Source: Dissulfurimicrobium hydrothermale
Lineage (GTDB): Bacteria > Desulfobacterota > Dissulfuribacteria > Dissulfuribacterales > Sh68
Reading direction: 5' to 3'
Length of the DNA stretch: 64,000 nucleotides
Assembly: GCF_022026155.1 (NCBI RefSeq)
Contig: NZ_CP085041.1
Span: 1,148,306 to 1,212,305, forward strand
The notes under the pieces: generated by a model
Told to the model about the DNA's origin: nothing
What the model saw: the letters and a program-made list of their open reading frames with translations, nothing else
Database searches by the model: none
Part shown: piece by piece, positions 33,984 through 43,138 of the stretch
Layout of the letters: each line of letters opens with the position of its first letter
Position numbering within the stretch: position 1 is the stretch's first letter
Translations under genes and position numbers: made by a program

Positions 33984-35139
33984 GGGTTTAACCAGAAGCT
34001 TTGATTGCATTATAGCAGGGGCAGGACCAGGTGGTGCCTATCTGGGTTATCTACTTTCTTCGCTTGGGTTGAAGTGCCTTATCCTCGAAAAGAAATCCAT
34101 CCCCCGTTACAAGCCTTGCGGCGGGGGGCTTACAAAACGCGCCCTTGATCTCCTGCCGTTTGATTTGACAGGGATTGTTGAAGATTGGGCTGTAAAGGCT
34201 AGGCTTTGCTTCGGCGGCGGTTTTATCCGGGAGGTTTTATTCGATCAACCGGTGATCGGTCTTGTGATGCGGTCGAGGCTCGATTCCTTTTTGGTGTCAA
34301 AGGCCCAGGAAGCGGGCGCAGTGGTCTTGACAGGAGTGGCTTTCAAGGATGTCAAGGCCGCATCTGGCGGAAGCCTCGAGGTGCAGACCACTGCAGGCGA
34401 TTTTAAGGCCCTGGTCCTTGCCGGGGCCGACGGGGCAGGTAGCAGGACGGCTAGGGCGCTCGGGCTCTGGAAGAACAGGGTCGGATGTCCCGCCGTAGAG
34501 GCGGAGGTTTATCCCCTCAGCCGAGAATCCCTTGATGCCTGGCGCGGCATGGTTGAGTTTGACTTCAGTGCGGCGCCTAAGGGTTATGGCTGGGTCTTTC
34601 CAAAGGCCGATCACCTCTCTGTAGGGGTATTCTCAACAGGTAAAGAGACGAAGGGCCTGAGGGGTCGCCTGTTCGATTTTATGGTTTCAAGGGGCTTGAA
34701 AGAGCAGGATATAAAAGGGATCAGGGGTCATATGATACCGCTTGGACCGCATAACGGCCCTTTTGCTAGCCCCGTGGGTCTTCTCGTAGGTGATGCGGCT
34801 GGTCTTGCCGATCCGATAACTGGCGAGGGTATTTATCATGCCCTGAGACAGGCGGAATTGGCTGCAAGATGTATTGCCGCCACCTTAACTGGTAAAAACG
34901 GCAGGTTGACCGTCTATAACAGCCTTGTTCAGGAGGAATTTATCAGGGAACTGTCATATGCAAGGCGTCTTGCACATCTTTTTTATGGGATGCCTAGACT
35001 CAGTCGCCTGATGATGAGGGTTGGAACTGATAAGGTCATAGGTTATCATCTGGACATCATAACCGGTAGAAGGGCCTATAGAGATCTCTTTTTGAAGGCT
35101 GTAAATCCGCTGACCTTTCTGTCTTCCGCCTTCGGCTAG
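33970..35139 (+). CDS. Geranylgeranyl-reductase-family FAD oxidoreductase
   Basis: About 389 residues with an N-terminal FAD fold (CIIAGAGPGGAYLGYLLSSLG, EKKSIPRYKPCGGGL) and the second family motif VGDAAGLADPITGEGIYHAL, as in geranylgeranyl reductases and related flavoproteins (PF01494/GGR). These reduce isoprenoid chains of lipids, quinones or pigments; the substrate here is unknown. Position at the end of the heme operon may suggest a farnesyl or side-chain modification of a cofactor, but that is guesswork. The ATG at 33970 is chosen because the family begins directly at the FAD strand; an in-frame start at 33931 is less likely. Confidence 0.82.
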   Translation: MGTVEGLTRSFDCIIAGAGPGGAYLGYLLSSLGLKCLILEKKSIPRYKPCGGGLTKRALDLLPFDLTGIVEDWAVKARLCFGGGFIREVLFDQPVIGLVMRSRLDSFLVSKAQEAGAVVLTGVAFKDVKAASGGSLEVQTTAGDFKALVLAGADGAGSRTARALGLWKNRVGCPAVEAEVYPLSRESLDAWRGMVEFDFSAAPKGYGWVFPKADHLSVGVFSTGKETKGLRGRLFDFMVSRGLKEQDIKGIRGHMIPLGPHNGPFASPVGLLVGDAAGLADPITGEGIYHALRQAELAARCIAATLTGKNGRLTVYNSLVQEEFIRELSYARRLAHLFYGMPRLSRLMMRVGTDKVIGYHLDIITGRRAYRDLFLKAVNPLTFLSSAFG

Positions 35140-35181
35140 GCATAGCCTATGGTTTGACTATTTTTTTTATTATATAGACAT

Positions 35182-35204
35182 CTTTTTAACGGCCGGTTAA
35201 AAAG
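35182..35204. terminator. Inverted repeat between heme operon and yebC-ruv operon
   Basis: CTTTTTAAC at 35182-35190 pairs perfectly with GTTAAAAAG at 35196-35204 around a GGCCG loop, 43 bases after the flavoprotein stop and 43 bases before yebC. The A/T-rich stem could be a weak terminator for the heme operon or an operator for yebC-ruvCAB. A clear T-run does not follow, so the terminator role is tentative. Confidence 0.4.
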
Positions 35205-35246
35205 TTATCTTTATGCCCAGATCTGTATAGTATCCGGAGGTTTTCT

Positions 35247-35996
35247 ATGTCAGGACATTCAAAATGGAGTACCATAAAGCACAAAAAGGGGGCGTTGGAT
35301 GCCAAGCGGGGCAAGATTTTCACCAAGCTTATAAAAGAAATAATGGTTGCCGCCCGTCTTGGCGGGGGCGATCCAGCCAGTAACCCCCGGCTCAGGAATG
35401 CTATTATGGCCGCCAAGTCGGAAAATATGCCGAAGGAGAACATAGAAAGGGCTATCAAAAAGGGGACTGGCGAGCTTGAAGGCGCCAACTATGAAGAGAT
35501 CTTATATGAAGGTTATGGGCCTGGCGGCGTTGCGGTGCTGGTTGAGGCCATGACAGATAACCGCCAGAGGACAGTCTCTGATGTGAGGCATATATTCTCA
35601 AAGCGGGGTGGGAGTCTAGGTGAACCGGGTAGTGTGGCCTGGATGTTTGAGAAAAAAGGGCTTATCATTGTAGAGAAATCGAGCATTGACGAAGAGTCGC
35701 TTATGACATTGGCCCTTGAGGCAGGGGCTGAAGACCTGAAGGAGAATGAGTCGGATTGGGAGATACGCACCACCCCTGATTCGTTCGAAGCCGTAAGGGC
35801 CGCAATAGAGGCCAAGGGCATAAAGATCGAGGAGGCACAGGTGACAATGGTCCCTAAGACTGTCGTAAAGATCGAGGATGAACAGCAGGCAGGTCAGATA
35901 TTGAGGCTTATGGAGGCAATAGAAGATAATGACGATGTTCAGCATGTCTATGCGAATTTCGATATATCCGACAGTCTTCTTGAGAAGTTAGGATAA
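35247..35996 (+). CDS. yebC: YebC/PmpR-family protein
   Basis: A 249-residue protein with the invariant opening [23 protein letters not shown] and [13 protein letters not shown], then [19 protein letters not shown]. Family members are transcriptional regulators or, as shown for some, relieve ribosome stalling at proline stretches. The ATG has GGAGG 11 bases upstream. It sits two bases before ruvC, the classical yebC-ruvC-ruvA-ruvB order. Confidence 0.96.
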   Translation: MSGHSKWSTIKHKKGALDAKRGKIFTKLIKEIMVAARLGGGDPASNPRLRNAIMAAKSENMPKENIERAIKKGTGELEGANYEEILYEGYGPGGVAVLVEAMTDNRQRTVSDVRHIFSKRGGSLGEPGSVAWMFEKKGLIIVEKSSIDEESLMTLALEAGAEDLKENESDWEIRTTPDSFEAVRAAIEAKGIKIEEAQVTMVPKTVVKIEDEQQAGQILRLMEAIEDNDDVQHVYANFDISDSLLEKLG

Positions 35997-35998
35997 AG

Positions 35999-36544
35999 AT
36001 GTCAGATGGGCTTATTCTTGGCATTGATCCCGGCAGCATTGCCACAGGCTACGGCATCATAAAGAAGGATGGGGACAGGCTTTGCTTTGTTGATGCAGGT
36101 GTCATTAGGCCAGGATGTCGCAGGGCTCACGGCGATAAAGATGGGAACGATTTGGCAAAGAGGCTTGAGTGTATATATGCCGGTCTTGGCAAGGTGATAG
36201 AGCGTCTTGCCCCTGAGACCTCGGCTATAGAAGGTATATTTCACAAGAACAACCCTAGATCGGCCCTGCTTCTTGGACATGCAAGGGGGGTTGCCATTTT
36301 GGCCGCTGTGCACCGCGGTCTCTGTGTCTATGAGTATTCGCCGATGGAAATCAAAAAGGCTGTCGTGGGCTATGGCAGGGCGGAAAAACACCAGATCCAA
36401 CAGATGGTTAAGGTGATGCTGAATCTACAGGAAAAGGTGGCTCAGGATGCATCGGATGCACTTGCCGTTGCCATATGTCATGCCAATTCAATGAGATGCA
36501 GGCGCATGATGGTAGGTATCTCGTCAAGGTTGAATAGGAGATGA
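35999..36544 (+). CDS. ruvC: Holliday junction resolvase RuvC
   Basis: A 181-residue nuclease with GIDPGSIATGYGII (first catalytic Asp), AIEGIFHKNNPRSALLLGHARG (catalytic Glu and substrate loop), and the C-terminal DASDALAVAICH pair of acidic residues. It cuts Holliday junctions during recombinational repair with RuvAB. It is coupled to yebC and ruvA (ATGA overlap). Length is slightly above the usual 160-175. Confidence 0.95.
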   Translation: MSDGLILGIDPGSIATGYGIIKKDGDRLCFVDAGVIRPGCRRAHGDKDGNDLAKRLECIYAGLGKVIERLAPETSAIEGIFHKNNPRSALLLGHARGVAILAAVHRGLCVYEYSPMEIKKAVVGYGRAEKHQIQQMVKVMLNLQEKVAQDASDALAVAICHANSMRCRRMMVGISSRLNRR

Positions 36545-37173
36545 TAGGTTATCTCAAGGGCAGAGTGGAGAGGCTTTGGGACAAGAGGGGTATCATCCTT
36601 GACGTAAACGGCATAGGTTATGAGATACAGATGCCTGCTCCGGCCGTTTCAAGACTTGAATCCATAGGAAGGGAAATAACCGTCTTTACGCATCTTGTAT
36701 GGAAAGAAGACGCGGTTTCGCTTTACGGTTTTGAGGGGATGGAGGAGCGCGATATGTTTAGGATGCTCATCGAGGTGTCGGGCGTAGGTCCAAAGATGGC
36801 CTTGAATATCCTCTCGATGTTTACTGTACAGGAACTCTTAAAGACGATAGCCGGTTATGACATAAAAAGGCTTCAGGCCATACACGGCGTGGGCAAGAAG
36901 ACGGCAGCTAGACTGTGCGTCGATCTTAAGGAAAAGGCAAGGCTTATTCTTGTCGAACAACAGAAAACGCAGGCCAGCGGTGGCATTGCAAAAGCAGGTC
37001 CAGGTGTTTACGAAGAAGAGGTTATGCAGGCCCTTTTAAACCTTGGATACAGTCGTTTAGAGGCCAGATCCGCGCTTGAAAGGGCGCATGCCGAGCTTGG
37101 AGAAGGGACGGGGATCGAGAGGCTCGTTAAGACCGCATTAAGCTTTTTGGGTAAAGGTGTATGTTCATCATGA
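36541..37173 (+). CDS. ruvA: Holliday junction DNA helicase subunit RuvA
   Basis: A 210-residue protein with the N-terminal OB fold ([20 protein letters not shown]), two helix-hairpin-helix motifs ([16 protein letters not shown] and [16 protein letters not shown]) and the C-terminal RuvB-binding domain ([15 protein letters not shown]). It binds four-way junctions and recruits RuvB. It overlaps ruvC by four bases and ruvB by 13. Confidence 0.95.
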   Translation: MIGYLKGRVERLWDKRGIILDVNGIGYEIQMPAPAVSRLESIGREITVFTHLVWKEDAVSLYGFEGMEERDMFRMLIEVSGVGPKMALNILSMFTVQELLKTIAGYDIKRLQAIHGVGKKTAARLCVDLKEKARLILVEQQKTQASGGIAKAGPGVYEEEVMQALLNLGYSRLEARSALERAHAELGEGTGIERLVKTALSFLGKGVCSS

Positions 37174-38186
37174 AAGAGGCTGCGCCCTTGCTCAACCGAG
37201 ACAGAGAACTTGATCCCAAGCCCATAGGAGAAGAAAGAGGTATAGAGCCTGGGCTTCGCCCAAAAAAGTTGTCCGAATATGTCGGACAAAATGATGTCAA
37301 ATCCAGCCTTGAGGTCTTCATTTCAGCTGCCCGCATGCGTGGAGAGACCCTTGATCACGTATTGTTGCATGGTCAGCCTGGCCTCGGAAAGACTACGCTC
37401 GCTAATATCATAGCAAACGAGATGGGTGTCAGTCTGAGGGCCACGTCCGGTCCTGTAATTGAAAGGCCTGGAGACCTTGCCGCTATACTTACAAATCTAC
37501 AAGATGGTGAATGCCTGTTCATAGACGAGATACACAGACTCAACCCGGTGGTCGAGGAGATACTCTATCCTGCAATGGAGGATTTCCAGCTCGATCTTGT
37601 TATAGGACAGGGTCCAAGCGCACGCACTATCAAGATCGATCTGCCGCGTTTTACACTGATCGGGGCCACCACAAGGACGGGTCTCTTGTCGCCGCCGTTA
37701 AGGGACAGGTTTGGTGTGGTATTGAGGATGGAATTCTATCATGAGCGCGAACTCTATGAAATAGTAAGACGTTCTGCAGCCATTATGGGTATTTCAATCG
37801 ACGAAGGCGGAGCAATGGAGATAGCCTCGAGGTCCAGAGGTACGCCCAGGATATCGAATAGGCTCCTGAGGCGTGTACGAGATTATGCCGAGGTTAGGGC
37901 AAACGGGCATATATCCGCCGAGGTGGCGGACATGGCCCTGTCTCTGATCGACGTTGACAAAAGCGGACTTGATCGTATGGATAGATTGATATTAAAGGTT
38001 ATAATCGACAAATTTTCAGGCGGCCCGGTCGGACTTGAGACTATAGCAACATCTGTCGGAGAGGAAAGTGATACTATAGAAGATGTCTATGAGCCCTATC
38101 TCATCCAGAAAGGTTACCTTCACAGGACGCCGAGGGGCAGGGTCGCAACTGATATGGCCTACAGACACCTGGGGAGGAGGCGCTGA
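37161..38186 (+). CDS. ruvB: Holliday junction DNA helicase subunit RuvB
   Basis: A 341-residue AAA+ motor with [11 protein letters not shown], Walker [13 protein letters not shown], Walker [10 protein letters not shown], sensor GATTRTG and the C-terminal winged helix ending [14 protein letters not shown]. It drives branch migration at RuvA-bound junctions. The start could be ATG 37161 or ATG 37170; AAAGGTG at about 37152 fits either poorly. Confidence 0.96.
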   Translation: MFIMKEAAPLLNRDRELDPKPIGEERGIEPGLRPKKLSEYVGQNDVKSSLEVFISAARMRGETLDHVLLHGQPGLGKTTLANIIANEMGVSLRATSGPVIERPGDLAAILTNLQDGECLFIDEIHRLNPVVEEILYPAMEDFQLDLVIGQGPSARTIKIDLPRFTLIGATTRTGLLSPPLRDRFGVVLRMEFYHERELYEIVRRSAAIMGISIDEGGAMEIASRSRGTPRISNRLLRRVRDYAEVRANGHISAEVADMALSLIDVDKSGLDRMDRLILKVIIDKFSGGPVGLETIATSVGEESDTIEDVYEPYLIQKGYLHRTPRGRVATDMAYRHLGRRR

Positions 38187-38216
38187 TTAAAAAATAAGGA
38201 GCGATACAACCATATT

Positions 38217-40661
38217 ATGGAAAAAATAACGCATGTGCCACTTGAACCAAGTGCACTTCGGCTGAACATTGACCCCAATGGCCTTGGGTTCGAGACCCTC
38301 TTTGGACTTGAAGAAAACGAGGAGACAGAGACCTTGGCCCAAGAGCGGGCTGTCAAGGCCCTCGCCTTCGGCCTTGAAATAAGACATCCTGACTTCAACG
38401 TATATGTTGCAGGGCCGAAGGAGACAGGGCTTTTTGATCTGGCGCGTATGTATGTCGAGCAGGTGGCAAAGACCTTGCCGTCATCCCCTTCCGATTGGTG
38501 CTATGTCTATAACTTCAAAGACCATGATTCACCCATAGCTATAAGGCTTGAGCAGGGGAGGGGGCGTGAATTTAAAAGGGATATGTCTGTGCTTGTGGAT
38601 AATCTTAAGCTGCATATCCCGAAGATATTTGAGAGTGAGATCTACATATCCCGCAAGGAGGAGATTATAAGGGCCTTCAATAAGGCGAGGAGTCAGGTAT
38701 TCGAAGAACTCGATAGGAAGGTGCGTGAAAGCGGTTTTATCCTTCAGGCAGACCAGACCGGTATGATGGTGATCCCTGCCAAGGGAGAGGGCGTCCCATT
38801 TACCCCTGATGAGCTTTCGACCCTTTCCGAAGAACAGCAAATGGAGCTCAAGACCAGGTCTGAGATGTTGCATAGAGAGATGGGCAGCACCATGCGCCAC
38901 GTCCATCAACTTGAACAGGAAGTGAGCGAAAGGCTGAGGGCCCTTGATGCGGAGATGGTAGGACAGGTGTGTGATCGCTTTATTGATGAGCTCAAGAAAA
39001 AATATGAAGGTCATGGCCTTATCCAGGATTATTTGTCTGACGTCAAGGCGGATGTCATAAAGAATATGGACGACTTCCGTTCAAAGCCACAGGCACAGAC
39101 GCCTTTCCCTTTCCCTATGATGACCCCGAGTTTCACCCAGTATGAAGTCAACCTCATCGTCGATAACATTGAGACAAAGGGTGCGCCAGTAGTCATAGAG
39201 AGCAATCCGAGTTATCCGAATCTATTTGGTTCGATCGAGAAAAAGGCCCAATTCGGGGCGCTTGTTACAGACTTTACGATGATCAAGGCCGGTGCCTTCC
39301 ACAAGGCCAATGGGGGATATCTGATTATCAAGGCCATGGATCTCCTAAAGTGGCCCTTTTCCTATGAGGCCTTAAAGAGATCTTTAAGAGATCGGAGGCT
39401 TGAAATCGAAGATCCGGGTGAGCAATTTGGTCTTTTTACCACAAAGACATTGAAGCCCATGGCCATTCCACTGGATATAAAGATTGTCCTTGTGGGGAAT
39501 TCAGAGATATATCAGCTGCTTTATAATTTTGATGAGGATTTTAGAGAGCTTTTTAAGGTGAAGGCCCATATGGATGTGCATGTGGACAGGAACGAGGCCA
39601 GATTGGGTCAGTTATTGCAGTCGGTTAAGACGATAGTAAAAAAGAACGGCCTCAGGGATATCCATAACACTGGGATCGCAAAACTTATCGAATACAGCGC
39701 CGAACTTGCCGGCTCGCAGGAGAAATTGAGCCTTAAGGTATCAGATATCGCTGATCTTATATGTGAGGCCGATTTTTGGGCCGCAAAGGATGGAAGCCCA
39801 TTGATCACCGGCGAATATATCCAAAAGGCTATGAACGAAAAGGCCTACAGGTGTAGGCTCTATGAAGATCACCTCCAAGAGCTTTTGGCCAAGGGTATCA
39901 TTAAGGTGAATACTAGCGGCAGAGCGGTCGGGCAGGTCAACGGTCTTGCCATCTACGACCTCGGGGACTATATCTTTGGCAAGCCATCCAGGATTACGGC
40001 CAACATATCCTTGGGCAAGGAAGGCGTTATAAACATAGAACGTGAAGCAGAATTGAGCGGCAGTATTCATACCAAAGGGGTCATGATCCTGTCGGGATAT
40101 CTTAGGGCATATTTTTCTGCGGATAGGCCTTTGACCCTTGCAGCTACCATCTGTTTTGAGCAGAGCTATGGGATGATTGACGGAGATTCTGCGTCTGGTG
40201 CCGAGCTGTTTGCGTTGCTCTCGGCGCTTTCCGGTATGCCTATCGACCAAGGGATCGCCGTAACTGGCGCTGTGAGCCAAAAGGGAGAGATATTGCCTAT
40301 AGGAGGGGTTACACAGAAGATAGAGGGCTTTTTTGATCTATGCAAGGCGCACGGACTTACAGGAAGTCAAGGGGTAATCATCCCTAAGGCAAATGTAAAG
40401 GACCTGATGTTGAAAGAAGAGGTTGTCGGGGCGGTGGAGGCAGGTAGATTCCATATCTGGGCTATAGAGACCGTAGAGGAAGGCATTGAGATACTTACAG
40501 GCATCCCCGCAGGGGTCAGAGATGTGGATGGGAATTATCCGGAGGGAACCCTCTTCTATTTAGTCGATCTGAGGCTTCAGGAATTGGCCGAGGCGGCCAA
40601 GAGCTATGGCCATGAGGAAGAAGGCGTAATGGAGGAGGCGGCGGAAGGGGCTGGGTCTTAA
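38217..40661 (+). CDS. Lon-family ATP-dependent protease (AAA_32 / LonB-like)
   Basis: An 814-residue protein: a large N-terminal region with a degenerate AAA domain (ERAVKALAFGLEIRHPDFNVYVAGPKETG), a long coiled coil at about 200-280, and a C-terminal Lon protease domain. The Ser-Lys dyad is visible: Ser660 in GDSASGAELF and Lys701 in GGVTQKIEGF, 41 residues apart as in Lon. This family is distinct from LonA and occurs widely in Desulfobacterota and Thermotogae. It starts 31 bases after ruvB and its stop overlaps the convergent small membrane protein gene. Confidence 0.9.
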   Translation: MEKITHVPLEPSALRLNIDPNGLGFETLFGLEENEETETLAQERAVKALAFGLEIRHPDFNVYVAGPKETGLFDLARMYVEQVAKTLPSSPSDWCYVYNFKDHDSPIAIRLEQGRGREFKRDMSVLVDNLKLHIPKIFESEIYISRKEEIIRAFNKARSQVFEELDRKVRESGFILQADQTGMMVIPAKGEGVPFTPDELSTLSEEQQMELKTRSEMLHREMGSTMRHVHQLEQEVSERLRALDAEMVGQVCDRFIDELKKKYEGHGLIQDYLSDVKADVIKNMDDFRSKPQAQTPFPFPMMTPSFTQYEVNLIVDNIETKGAPVVIESNPSYPNLFGSIEKKAQFGALVTDFTMIKAGAFHKANGGYLIIKAMDLLKWPFSYEALKRSLRDRRLEIEDPGEQFGLFTTKTLKPMAIPLDIKIVLVGNSEIYQLLYNFDEDFRELFKVKAHMDVHVDRNEARLGQLLQSVKTIVKKNGLRDIHNTGIAKLIEYSAELAGSQEKLSLKVSDIADLICEADFWAAKDGSPLITGEYIQKAMNEKAYRCRLYEDHLQELLAKGIIKVNTSGRAVGQVNGLAIYDLGDYIFGKPSRITANISLGKEGVINIEREAELSGSIHTKGVMILSGYLRAYFSADRPLTLAATICFEQSYGMIDGDSASGAELFALLSALSGMPIDQGIAVTGAVSQKGEILPIGGVTQKIEGFFDLCKAHGLTGSQGVIIPKANVKDLMLKEEVVGAVEAGRFHIWAIETVEEGIEILTGIPAGVRDVDGNYPEGTLFYLVDLRLQELAEAAKSYGHEEEGVMEEAAEGAGS

Positions 40662-41173
40662 TAGACCCACTTGCCTTTGGTATAGCGGAATATCTCAGTG
40701 ACAGGCACCTCTTCAATGGGTGTGCCAGGGTCATTCAGGGCGTCTTGCCGTGTAGGACCTTTTTTGAGGACCTGTTTTTCGGAATAATAAATCATTCCTA
40801 CATAAGGTGTTTCTTTCGAGCCTGTTCTTTTTATGGAAATATTGCATTCAGGCCCGTAGCAGACATATCTTCCGACATATACACCATCCCGTTCTAATGG
40901 TTCGAGCCTGATTTTTTTTGAATTTTCTCTACTTATAGCCTCCAGCTTGGCCATCCATGCCTTTGCAAATCGTTCAAAGCTTTGTCTGATTTCATCGTCA
41001 CTCAGTCTAGTTTTTTTATCTTGGCGGTTATTTGCGACATATTGATGGTTGTTTTTGATTCTATCGCCACTGCTGGCAAAGATCGTTTGAGGATACGACA
41101 GTACTGCCAAGGCGATTAACCCCAGCAGTACTGTCACAACTGATATAAGAGTTGCTTTTTTCTCAAGAATCAT
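40658..41173 (-). CDS. Hypothetical single-pass membrane protein
   Basis: About 171 residues with one N-terminal membrane helix (LISVVTVLLGLIALAVL), a charged helical segment rich in Lys, Arg and Glu, and a C-terminal beta region with a cysteine pair (YVCYGPECNISIKRTG). I do not recognise a family. It lies directly behind the OmpA-type lipoprotein gene; a TTG at 41197 overlapping that gene's TGA is an alternative start, and neither start has a clear ribosome site. By position it may act in the envelope with the lipoprotein. Confidence 0.6.
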   Translation of the reverse strand: MILEKKATLISVVTVLLGLIALAVLSYPQTIFASSGDRIKNNHQYVANNRQDKKTRLSDDEIRQSFERFAKAWMAKLEAISRENSKKIRLEPLERDGVYVGRYVCYGPECNISIKRTGSKETPYVGMIYYSEKQVLKKGPTRQDALNDPGTPIEEVPVTEIFRYTKGKWVY

Positions 41174-41193
41174 GGAATGAGCAACTGTTTTGA

Positions 41194-41898
41194 TCAATCA
41201 AGTATCTTGAACTCTACGCGACGGTTCATGGCCCTGCCTTCCGCTGTCTTGTTGCTGGCGATAAAATGGGTTTTGCCATAGCCGATCGTCTGGATCTTGT
41301 CGGCATTTATTCCATGTTGTACCAAGAACTTCTTTACAGATTCAGCACGTCTTTCTGAGAGTTTTAAGTTGTATGCAACTGTACCAATAGAGTCACAATA
41401 GCCTTCAACGACTACCTTCACATCAGGATGGGCCTTGAGTATCTCGACGGCCTGCTCAAGCACCGGCACGAATTCCTTTTTGATGTTTGATTTGTCAAAG
41501 TCAAAGTTGATGCCTCTGAGGACGATTTTTTCCTTCACCACTGGTGGTGGCGGCGGCGGTGTCTCTACCTTGGGTTCAGGCATAGGTGCTGGTGGTTCTA
41601 CCTTTGGGGCCGGTGCTGGTGCCGGCGGTTTGACCTCTTCTTTTGCCATCAGAGCGCCTATGATGCCGCCTATTAGGGCGCCACTAGCAGCCCCAATCAT
41701 CGCTCCGTTGCCTGTCGCTGCATCTCTGTTGCCATTGTCGCTGCCGTTGCCGATAGCCGCGCCAGCGCCGCCGCCTATAACCGCTCCTACGGCAGCGCCC
41801 TTAAGAAATCCCTTTTGGCGGGCTGACATATTTGCGCAACCGGTTGTCATTGTGACGGCGCATAGCATCGCTACACCTATCTGCCAAATTTTTTTCAT
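41194..41898 (-). CDS. OmpA-family peptidoglycan-associated lipoprotein with glycine-zipper
   Basis: A 234-residue lipoprotein: a signal peptide ending in the lipobox TTGC, a glycine-zipper (KGAAVGAVIGGGAGAAIG, GAASGALIGGIIGAL at about 30-80), a Pro/Ala-rich spacer with PAPAPAP and PPPPPP runs, and a C-terminal OmpA domain (INFDFDKSNIKKEF, VVVEGYCDSIGTVAYNLKLSERRAES cut here as two parts, and the final RRVEFK). It should anchor the outer membrane to peptidoglycan. The ATG at 41898 is preferred because AAAGGAGG precedes it by four bases and the signal peptide begins there; the upstream in-frame 30 residues are not signal-like. Confidence 0.9.
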   Translation of the reverse strand: MKKIWQIGVAMLCAVTMTTGCANMSARQKGFLKGAAVGAVIGGGAGAAIGNGSDNGNRDAATGNGAMIGAASGALIGGIIGALMAKEEVKPPAPAPAPKVEPPAPMPEPKVETPPPPPPVVKEKIVLRGINFDFDKSNIKKEFVPVLEQAVEILKAHPDVKVVVEGYCDSIGTVAYNLKLSERRAESVKKFLVQHGINADKIQTIGYGKTHFIASNKTAEGRAMNRRVEFKILD

Positions 41899-42033
41899 AG
41901 AACCTCCTTTCTCCTCTTTTAATGATTTTAAAAATAGCGCAACAGTTGTCTCTTTGTCAAGGAGCCAGCACCTCTGTCTATTTATCATATCTCTTAACCT
42001 CTGATCCTACCTTATTGAGGAATGAAGTGAATG

Positions 42034-43029
42034 TCATGGATGCATGACATGCCCGCCTGTCAATAAAAATAGATTGCGGAGCATCTCCGGTCGTATTGCA
42101 GACTCCCAGTGACCTGTAACAGAGGCCAATATCCATGCACCGAAGATCAGGGTGATGGTTAGGGCGGCGACACCCAATGGAGAAGGCTTGATACCTAGCA
42201 GTGTATTGAGTCCAAGGCAATTTTTTACAGGACAGACGCCGATGCACTCCATGCAGCCCTGACACTCAGGGGTGCGCACTGCTGTTTTTTTGTGCACTTC
42301 TATGCAGGCTGGGCATATCTTTGTACACCTTTTGCAGTTGATGCAGAGTGTCTCGTCACGCTTCACATGGATGGGGCTGAAGAGCGCCATAACGCCGAGG
42401 AGCGCCCCATATGGGCACAGATACCTGCACCATGGATTTCTGAGGATGATGGACAGGGAGGTGATGACCACCAGAAAGACGACCGTCGTCAGGGATGGCT
42501 TAATGAAAAATAGGAGCATCTTTATATCAACAAGCATGTTGTAGGGGCTTGACATAAAGGCCGCGATGGACCGCCCATCCATGCGAAAGAGGATTATGTA
42601 GAGAAAAAAGGAAAGAAGTATGTATTTTAATGAATAAAGGGGTATGGATGGCCAGCCCTTAAGACAGAAGGAGAGCCCAAACCTCCGGCCAAGGCCCTCG
42701 AAGAGATTGGAGATGAGGCCAACGGGGCAGACCCAGCCACAGACGCCCTTGCGGAACAGGAAGGCCGTCAGCAGGACTGCTATGAAGATGGCAAGCCCGG
42801 CGGGGTGGATCGGATCGAACTGGCCCGTGAGCACCAGGTGTTTCAAGGCGGTCAGCGCCCCGATGGGCAGAAAGGCCTCGACAGAGGGGAATTTGGGCGC
42901 ATAGACATTGCTTTGTCCACTTACCCACAGGTAGTAGCGGTAGAATCGGTAACCGGCATAGAGAAGATATAGTGAAAAGGCCAACTGCACAGCCCTTCTT
43001 GCATATCGAACAGGGATAATTAAAGACAT
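42034..43029 (-). CDS. NapH-like membrane polyferredoxin
   Basis: A 331-residue membrane protein with about six hydrophobic segments and NapH/NosR-type motifs: CGWVCPVG after the third helix, CRYLCPYGALLG near residue 205, and two 4Fe-4S sites (CINCKRCTKICP and CQGCMECIGVCP, with PVKNCLG following). NapH-type proteins take electrons from quinol and pass them to periplasmic redox enzymes. It is 109 bases downstream of an octaheme cytochrome gene in the same direction and is its probable electron donor. No NapA or NosZ is in the window. Confidence 0.85.
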   Translation of the reverse strand: MSLIIPVRYARRAVQLAFSLYLLYAGYRFYRYYLWVSGQSNVYAPKFPSVEAFLPIGALTALKHLVLTGQFDPIHPAGLAIFIAVLLTAFLFRKGVCGWVCPVGLISNLFEGLGRRFGLSFCLKGWPSIPLYSLKYILLSFFLYIILFRMDGRSIAAFMSSPYNMLVDIKMLLFFIKPSLTTVVFLVVITSLSIILRNPWCRYLCPYGALLGVMALFSPIHVKRDETLCINCKRCTKICPACIEVHKKTAVRTPECQGCMECIGVCPVKNCLGLNTLLGIKPSPLGVAALTITLIFGAWILASVTGHWESAIRPEMLRNLFLLTGGHVMHP

Positions 43030-43138
43030 AGCGATAAATTAGAACCAGAATTCAGGGTATTTTCTTCTCTTTTTTAAGATTTTGGGGCACCCGTCCTAAT
43101 ACATCGCGGCTGGATGCCCCATAGCGTTTTAAATCAGC

